DNA from: Rivularia sp. T60_A2020_040
GTDB lineage: Bacteria > Cyanobacteriota > Cyanobacteriia > Cyanobacteriales > Nostocaceae
Assembly: GCA_015272215.1 (NCBI GenBank)
Contig: JACYMD010000128.1
Span: 1-64,000 of the forward strand
Direction: 5' to 3'
Length of the DNA: 64,000 bases
Below the pieces are notes generated by a model. That model saw only the letters and a program-made list of their open reading frames with translations, ran no database searches and was not told the DNA's origin. Below, piece by piece: positions 58,928 through 64,000 of this stretch (its first letter is position 1; each line of letters opens with the position of its first letter). Made by a program: the position numbers and the translations under genes.

Positions 58928-59965
58928 TTAAAAACTCCCCACAGGTGTTCTAGAACTTTCTTCCACCACCTCAAACTTATCTTGTCGAGTATAAACTTGA
59001 CCATCATTCCACAATGACTGAATTACCGTTCCTAAAGCATTGAAAAAGCCCAAAATATAAAAAACACCGCGAGTTAAAATCTTAATCGGAGAACCGCTTT
59101 TATGACAGGGAGGTCTTCCCAAAACGTGACAGTCAAACAAACGAGCGTAAAAACGCAAAGCTTGATTAACATTTAAATTATTTAACCCCAATAAAAAATG
59201 ATTGTGGTAAAAGGTAAACTGATATTTAGTAGAACGAGTACTGATATCGTGACAACCACCAGTCTCTTCCCCTAAATGTACCAAATGGGCTTCTGGGTTA
59301 TACCAAATTTTATATCCCGTCTTACGGATATGCAGGCAAAAATCCGATTCTTCCCGTACCGCACTACCGCGAAATCTTTCATCAAAATGCAGTCCGTGCT
59401 TAACAAACAATTCACGACGGAAAGACATATTACAACCCCTAGCGGTTAAAACTTCCTGGGGTTTTGTCGTATGTACCAAATCGATATAATACCAAGCAAC
59501 TCCGGGGTCCATTGCTTGGGGAGGTAGATATTCAAGCTCTGTATAATTACCTTCACCCTGAGTATAACCTTTTGCAGAATCTTCCATTTTCATCCGGTCA
59601 AATACCCTTCCGGCAACAGCACCTATTTCCGGGTTTTCGTAGTTTTTCCCATGGGCTGCTAAAAAGCCTTGTTCCAACACCACATCATCATCGATAAATA
59701 GAATTATCTCACCCGCACACCGGCGCACCCCATAATTTCGCGCACCGGGTAAGCTAGCCCAATCCAAGCGGTACCATTGAATTTTTCCGGCGGCTGCTTG
59801 GGATTCTAAATAAGCTTCAATCTCAGGTTTATGTTTTGGGGTTTGGTCTACCACCAAAACTTCATAATTAGAATAATCTTGTTTAAGCACGTCCGCAATG
59901 CTATCGCGCAAAGCTTCCTCGCGCCCGTAGGTCGGTATAATTACTGAAATTAAAGGATCAGACAT
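58928..59965 (-). CDS. GT2-family glycosyltransferase
   Basis: A 345-residue GT-A transferase: PLISVIIPTYGREEALRDSI, VVDQTPKHKPEIEAYL, DXD as LFIDDDVVLEQG, and the acceptor motif RGCNMSFRRELF with a following REESDFCLHIR. A C-terminal amphipathic or membrane segment (GVFYILGFFNALGTVI) suggests membrane association. Donor unknown. Confidence 0.9.
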   Translation of the reverse strand: MSDPLISVIIPTYGREEALRDSIADVLKQDYSNYEVLVVDQTPKHKPEIEAYLESQAAAGKIQWYRLDWASLPGARNYGVRRCAGEIILFIDDDVVLEQGFLAAHGKNYENPEIGAVAGRVFDRMKMEDSAKGYTQGEGNYTELEYLPPQAMDPGVAWYYIDLVHTTKPQEVLTARGCNMSFRRELFVKHGLHFDERFRGSAVREESDFCLHIRKTGYKIWYNPEAHLVHLGEETGGCHDISTRSTKYQFTFYHNHFLLGLNNLNVNQALRFYARLFDCHVLGRPPCHKSGSPIKILTRGVFYILGFFNALGTVIQSLWNDGQVYTRQDKFEVVEESSRTPVGSF

Positions 59966-60027
59966 ATAGGAATTTTGGATTTTAGATTTTGGATTTTAGA
60001 TTAAAGGAGTTAGTACCACCGGAGTTA

Positions 60028-60058
60028 GTAGAGACGGGGCGTATTGCTACGTCTGTAC
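60028..60058. repeat. Dispersed palindrome, GGGGCGTATTGCT variant
   Basis: Same variant as 19049-19079. It is embedded in a run of mixed STRRs (AGGAGTTA and TCTCCC types) from about 59975 to 60138. Confidence 0.65.
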
Positions 60059-60140
60059 GGGAGTTAGGAGTTAGGAAAATAATTGTAGTGGGAGCATCTT
60101 GCTCCCTCATCTCCCCTATCTCCCTATCCCCCCATCTCCC

Positions 60141-61847
60141 TCATAACGGATTTTGTGCTACTTTCTGTTTGCGTTTTCTAACAGTAGATACTTCCACTTC
60201 TGCTTCTGCTTCCTGCTCCTGTTGATTTTGCTCCTCTTTGAGTCTTTCTAACTTGTCTATTTCTGGCAATTTGAAAAGCACCCCTGCGAAAAACCAGTAA
60301 TAAACAGCAACCGGATCAACATCTAAAGGATAATAATAGGTGTTGTAACTTATAAACAATATAAACACCCATAAAGCGGCTCCGTAACCACGGAAATTAC
60401 GGTTTTTTACTTGACGGTAAGTTTTGAAGGCACAAACTGTTAAGCTGGTGACTAAAGCCAAAAACCCTAATACTCCCAAAATTCCCACTTCATACATAAC
60501 TTTGGGATAATAGGTTTCCACTAGTTTAGTCGGTCCCATTATTCTTGCGGAATTAGTAGCCTTTCCTAATCCGTTACCAAAGGGATTTTTGGTATTGTGA
60601 GCAACTTCTTCAAATTGCTGAGTGATAAATTCATAAGGTGGTGAAGCATTCCAACGATCAATAAAGCTATCGAGTCTTTCTTGCACAACTGCGGGATTAC
60701 TTGCGATCGCAATTGTCAAAATCAAAATTAATCCACCGAAAATGGGAACGAAGCGTTTGAGGTTAGCAAGTTGACCTGTAAGTATCAGTAATAATACTAA
60801 ACAAGTAGGCACCAAGGCTAAGGCAATTCTTTGTCCGGAAATCACTGCATTGACAAACACCATTGCCAAAGAAAGTAAACCAACCATGCGCCATTTGAAG
60901 GAAGGATCACTAAAGCCAGTACCGAAGGTAAAAAAGGTACTGGAAATCAAAAACCACGCCCATTGCCAAGGTGCAACGAAAGTACCTGGTAGCCTAATCA
61001 TCCCTTGACTGGGGCTGTAAACTAATGCACCACCAATAAAACATCGGGCTTCTAATGTGGCTTTAAATAAATCAACTCCTGTAGCGTTACGAGTTCCTTC
61101 GCAAATCCCTACAAGTAGTAAGGCATATTGAACGGCTCCTAAAATACAGCAAACTAGTATTAAGAAGACTTGAAGACGCGATACGAATAAAAAATCTTTT
61201 TTATTACGAATTAAATAATAAGCACAGGTAATTAACGGTATGTAACCCATGAATACTTTAAGTCCCAGAAGTCCCATACCCAGAGGTATTTCTTTCTCTG
61301 GTGTTTTAAATAGCGGTGGAGGAGGTGGGTTAAATTGCTGTACTGTATTTACAAATAACAACGTACAAATACATAAACCTAATAAAATTAATAATGGTGT
61401 TTTAATACCTTTAGGAATAATAAAAGGTAAATTCTGTTGACGGCATTTTTGCCACAGAGCTACAGCAGCAGGAACATAAAAGCCATCTTTCGCTAATTGA
61501 AGTATGGCATTTCCACCAAGTAGATAAGTAACAGTACCTGAAAATGGAATGTAAAAAATAAACCACAGTAAAGATTGACGAGGATATTTATAAGCAAGTG
61601 CTAGTACTATTACTCCCATGGCAGCCGGAATTGCTAATTTAATCCCCCCAGCAAAAAATGCCACGATTCCTAAAACAATACCTACTCCTCCGGCTTTGGA
61701 GAGTAGGCTGATTAGTTCTTGACGCGCTCTTGTTGCTTGACGTTTCTTTGCTAGTCTTTCTTTAAGAGTGAGGGTAGGCTTTTGGTTTGGCGACTGCTTT
61801 TTTTTATTACTATTCTTCTTCTTTTTTTTATCCTTTAATTTGACCAT
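60141..61847 (-). CDS. O-antigen ligase/polymerase-like (Wzy-type) membrane protein
   Basis: A 568-residue polytopic protein with about 11-12 hydrophobic segments and a periplasmic loop containing the family-like motif NPFGNGLGKATNSAR. It begins with a 30-residue lysine/asparagine-rich tail (KDKKKKKNSNKKK) and ends with a charged helix rich in E and Q. It is the second Wzy-like gene of the window. Next to GT2, two GT4 genes and glmM, it would polymerise or ligate a second glycan; the assignment rests on topology and context. Confidence 0.8.
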   Translation of the reverse strand: MVKLKDKKKKKNSNKKKQSPNQKPTLTLKERLAKKRQATRARQELISLLSKAGGVGIVLGIVAFFAGGIKLAIPAAMGVIVLALAYKYPRQSLLWFIFYIPFSGTVTYLLGGNAILQLAKDGFYVPAAVALWQKCRQQNLPFIIPKGIKTPLLILLGLCICTLLFVNTVQQFNPPPPPLFKTPEKEIPLGMGLLGLKVFMGYIPLITCAYYLIRNKKDFLFVSRLQVFLILVCCILGAVQYALLLVGICEGTRNATGVDLFKATLEARCFIGGALVYSPSQGMIRLPGTFVAPWQWAWFLISSTFFTFGTGFSDPSFKWRMVGLLSLAMVFVNAVISGQRIALALVPTCLVLLLILTGQLANLKRFVPIFGGLILILTIAIASNPAVVQERLDSFIDRWNASPPYEFITQQFEEVAHNTKNPFGNGLGKATNSARIMGPTKLVETYYPKVMYEVGILGVLGFLALVTSLTVCAFKTYRQVKNRNFRGYGAALWVFILFISYNTYYYPLDVDPVAVYYWFFAGVLFKLPEIDKLERLKEEQNQQEQEAEAEVEVSTVRKRKQKVAQNPL

Positions 61848-62052
61848 GTTAAATTTGAGATTTGAGATTTTTTAATCAAAAATAGTTAGTTGATAATAGA
61901 TAGTGGTTAATTGATGATAACTAACAAATAATATTTTATACATTCTTAGTGGACAGTATTTGGGTAGAATTTAAAAAAAACAACCGTCCAACTATCAACC
62001 AACCACTAACTACCAACAACTAATAGCTACCAATCCAAATCTCAAAAATTCT

Positions 62053-63528
62053 TTATGCTGCCAAATGTTGCTCTACTACATCAACTAATTCTTTTGTCCA
62101 GTAAGTCACAACGTCGGCTGCTTGGGCTTCTACCATGACTCGGATTAAAGGTTCCGTACCCGAAGCACGAACTAATACTCTCCCAGCACTACCCATTGCT
62201 ACTTCCGCACGAGAGATAGCCTTTTGTAAAGGTTGACAATCTTTCCAAGCTACGCGCTTCTCTCTGTCTTCCACCCGGACATTATGCAATAGCTGCGGAT
62301 ATGTGGAAAAGCTTCGATCTACCATTTCAGATAAAGGCACACCAGCCTGATTTACTAAAGCCGCTATGTGCAAAGCTGTCAACAAACCATCTCCAGTTAT
62401 ACCATAGTGACGGCAGAGGATATGACCAGATTGTTCTCCTCCTAACATTCCACCAGCCCGGAACATTTCCGCTTGTACGTGTTGATCTCCAACTGGAGTA
62501 CGGGTAAATTTACCGCCGATTTCTTTCCACGCTCTTTCAAAGCCTAAATTCGCCATGACTGTGGAAACAATCAAATTATCGGGTAATTCTTGCTTTTGCT
62601 GCAAGGAATTTCCCCACAGATAAAGAATATAATCCCCGTTAATTGGTCTTCCTGTATTATCTACTGCTAACACTCTGTCAGCATCACCATCAAATGCAAA
62701 GCCTAAATCCGCATTATTTTCCTTGACAACCCCTTGCAAAATGTCCAAATGAGTCGAACCGCAATCAACATTAATGCGATCGCCATCTGCTTGATTATGC
62801 AACGAAATCACTTCTGCACCCAATTCCTGGAATACAGATGGTGCTAAACCAACCGCTGCTCCCCATGCTAAATCTAAAACAATCTTCATTCCTTGAAGAT
62901 TTACATGACCATGTAAAGGTCCCTTTAATATCTGAGCATATTCCGATATTAATTCTCGACGCGAGTAATGTCGTCCACAATTGCTAATGCTCACCGCAGG
63001 TGATGCTTTACCGCGCAATCCAGCTTCAATTTCTTGCTGTAAAGTCTTGCATAATTTTATGCCATCGCTACCAAACATTTTAATGCCATTGTCTTCTGGT
63101 GGATTATGACTAGCTGAAATCATTACTCCACCCACTGCATCTGTAATGCTGGTAAGATAAGCAACACAAGGAGTCGGACACAAGCCCAAATACCACACCT
63201 CTAAACCTGCTGCCGTTAAGCCTGCACTCAAAGCCATTGCCAGCATATCACTCGAATTTCGCGAATCCTGTCCGAGAATCACCGGACCAACTTTCTCGGC
63301 ACGAGTACGCAATATAATACCCGTCCAAAAACCGACTTGCAATGCTAAAGGCGCACTCAGTAATTCGCCTACTCGCCCGCGAATACCATCTGTACCGAAT
63401 AGAGGAGATTGCGGCAGTACTAAGGAGTTGTGTCCAAAACCACTAGCAGAAGCTTTTTGCCATCCATTAGCATCAAAAGCAGAATCTCCACGAACGTCAC
63501 CAGGATTTCGAGTTATAAATGATACCAT
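62053..63528 (-). CDS. glmM: Phosphoglucosamine mutase
   Basis: A 491-residue enzyme converting glucosamine-6-P to glucosamine-1-P for UDP-GlcNAc synthesis. The catalytic Ser140 is in [10 protein letters not shown], the Mg loop is FAFDGDADR, the sugar loop GGEQSGHIL, and the phosphate loop [12 protein letters not shown]. About 40 residues precede [11 protein letters not shown], an N-terminal extension typical of cyanobacterial GlmM. I use ATG at 63528; a GTG six codons upstream is an alternative. UDP-GlcNAc feeds the neighbouring polysaccharide genes and peptidoglycan. Confidence 0.94.
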   Translation of the reverse strand: MVSFITRNPGDVRGDSAFDANGWQKASASGFGHNSLVLPQSPLFGTDGIRGRVGELLSAPLALQVGFWTGIILRTRAEKVGPVILGQDSRNSSDMLAMALSAGLTAAGLEVWYLGLCPTPCVAYLTSITDAVGGVMISASHNPPEDNGIKMFGSDGIKLCKTLQQEIEAGLRGKASPAVSISNCGRHYSRRELISEYAQILKGPLHGHVNLQGMKIVLDLAWGAAVGLAPSVFQELGAEVISLHNQADGDRINVDCGSTHLDILQGVVKENNADLGFAFDGDADRVLAVDNTGRPINGDYILYLWGNSLQQKQELPDNLIVSTVMANLGFERAWKEIGGKFTRTPVGDQHVQAEMFRAGGMLGGEQSGHILCRHYGITGDGLLTALHIAALVNQAGVPLSEMVDRSFSTYPQLLHNVRVEDREKRVAWKDCQPLQKAISRAEVAMGSAGRVLVRASGTEPLIRVMVEAQAADVVTYWTKELVDVVEQHLAA

Positions 63529-64000
63529 AAATTTAGAAGGCTCCACACACTCACACAGGAGAATAACACTTTATATTTGATTGAACAATTCTTATTGAAT
63601 ACCTTTGCATCAGGACTTTTGCATATATTTTTTTATTTTTCTCTTTATAAATTTATTCTAATTTAGGTACTTTTGAGCAAACATACTTATGAATTTCATC
63701 AAGCAAATATAAAGATTTTATCAAGTCAGTATTATCCCTGATGCCATTGAAAACTTATTTTAATAGCCTTTAAAGCTAATTTCACACCCATTTGACGTTA
63801 TTAATCTATTTACTTGAAATCACCTTTTTAATATGCTTAAAAGCTAATTAATCCTAAACACAATATCCGAATTTACTAAGTGATTTTATCGCAGAGCTAA
63901 TACTGATTAATATGTATAAAGCAAAACACAAAATCTCTGATAGATAAATTTCATCAAAAATACAAAAGAATCATCAAACTAGATTTTTTGTAATTAATCT
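63529..64000. other. 472 bp upstream of glmM
   Basis: AT-rich, no STRR and no gene supported within the window. It should contain the glmM promoter. Confidence 0.45.

Overview
The window is chromosomal DNA from a filamentous, probably heterocyst-forming (Nostocales-type) cyanobacterium. The evidence is an almost full-length RpaA circadian-output regulator, a DUF3285 small protein, an N-terminally extended GlmM, scattered GCGATCGC (HIP1) octamers, low GC, and intergenic spaces crowded with 7-8 bp short tandem repeats (STRRs) of the type known from heterocystous cyanobacteria. I see no tRNA, rRNA, CRISPR array or intact transposase gene.

Layout: 0-2.7 kb, a pentapeptide-repeat/RTX fusion protein and a block of palindromic repeats. 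2.7-5.5 kb, a CPA1 Na+/H+ antiporter divergent from a DUF389 membrane protein. 5.6-17 kb, a minus-strand exopolysaccharide cluster (WecB/TagA transferase, GT14, two GT2, Wzx flippase, two GT4, Wzy-like polymerase, Wzc-like tyrosine autokinase). 17.5-20.6 kb, a signalling set of PATAN/DUF4388 protein, Ras-like GTPase, roadblock/LC7 protein and protoglobin. 21-30.5 kb, mixed genes: DUF6816, rpaA, YheT-like hydrolase, Sfp-type PPTase, DppC-like permease, Uma2, frmA, avtA and rimM. 31-41.6 kb, a plus-strand carbon-catabolism island of phosphoketolase, glycogen phosphorylase, D-lactate dehydrogenase, glycolytic gap, transaldolase and acetate kinase, which together can turn glycogen into acetate and lactate. 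42-48 kb, two uncharacterised genes (double winged-helix-like protein and small CxxC protein), a TPR-like protein, sbcC, and a TIR-bounded relic holding the tail of a tnpB gene. 48.5-54.2 kb, MBL-fold protein, trpG, dgkA, ybeY, DUF3285, prfB with a programmed frameshift, Uma2 and a 1-Cys peroxiredoxin. 54.5-63.5 kb, two unknowns, then a second sugar-polymer cluster (GT4, GT4, GT2, Wzy-like) ending at glmM.

The most unusual features are non-coding or at the coding boundary. (1) A 127-130 bp hairpin element with TATAGC...GCTATA ends is present three times and looks like a MITE. (2) STRRs behave as strand-polar reading-frame modules. Seven genes take their stop codon from an STRR, two genes have spurious in-frame N-terminal extensions from STRRs read the other way, and rimM carries a 48-codon in-frame insert made only of the two STRR families that are open in every frame. 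(3) A 541 bp element with perfect 18 bp inverted ends contains only the last 38 codons of a TnpB and its omegaRNA-like 3' hairpin. (4) prfB needs a +1 shift at CTT TGA C. (5) The protoglobin/roadblock/GTPase/PATAN set is a plausible uncharacterised gas- or redox-responsive GTPase switch.
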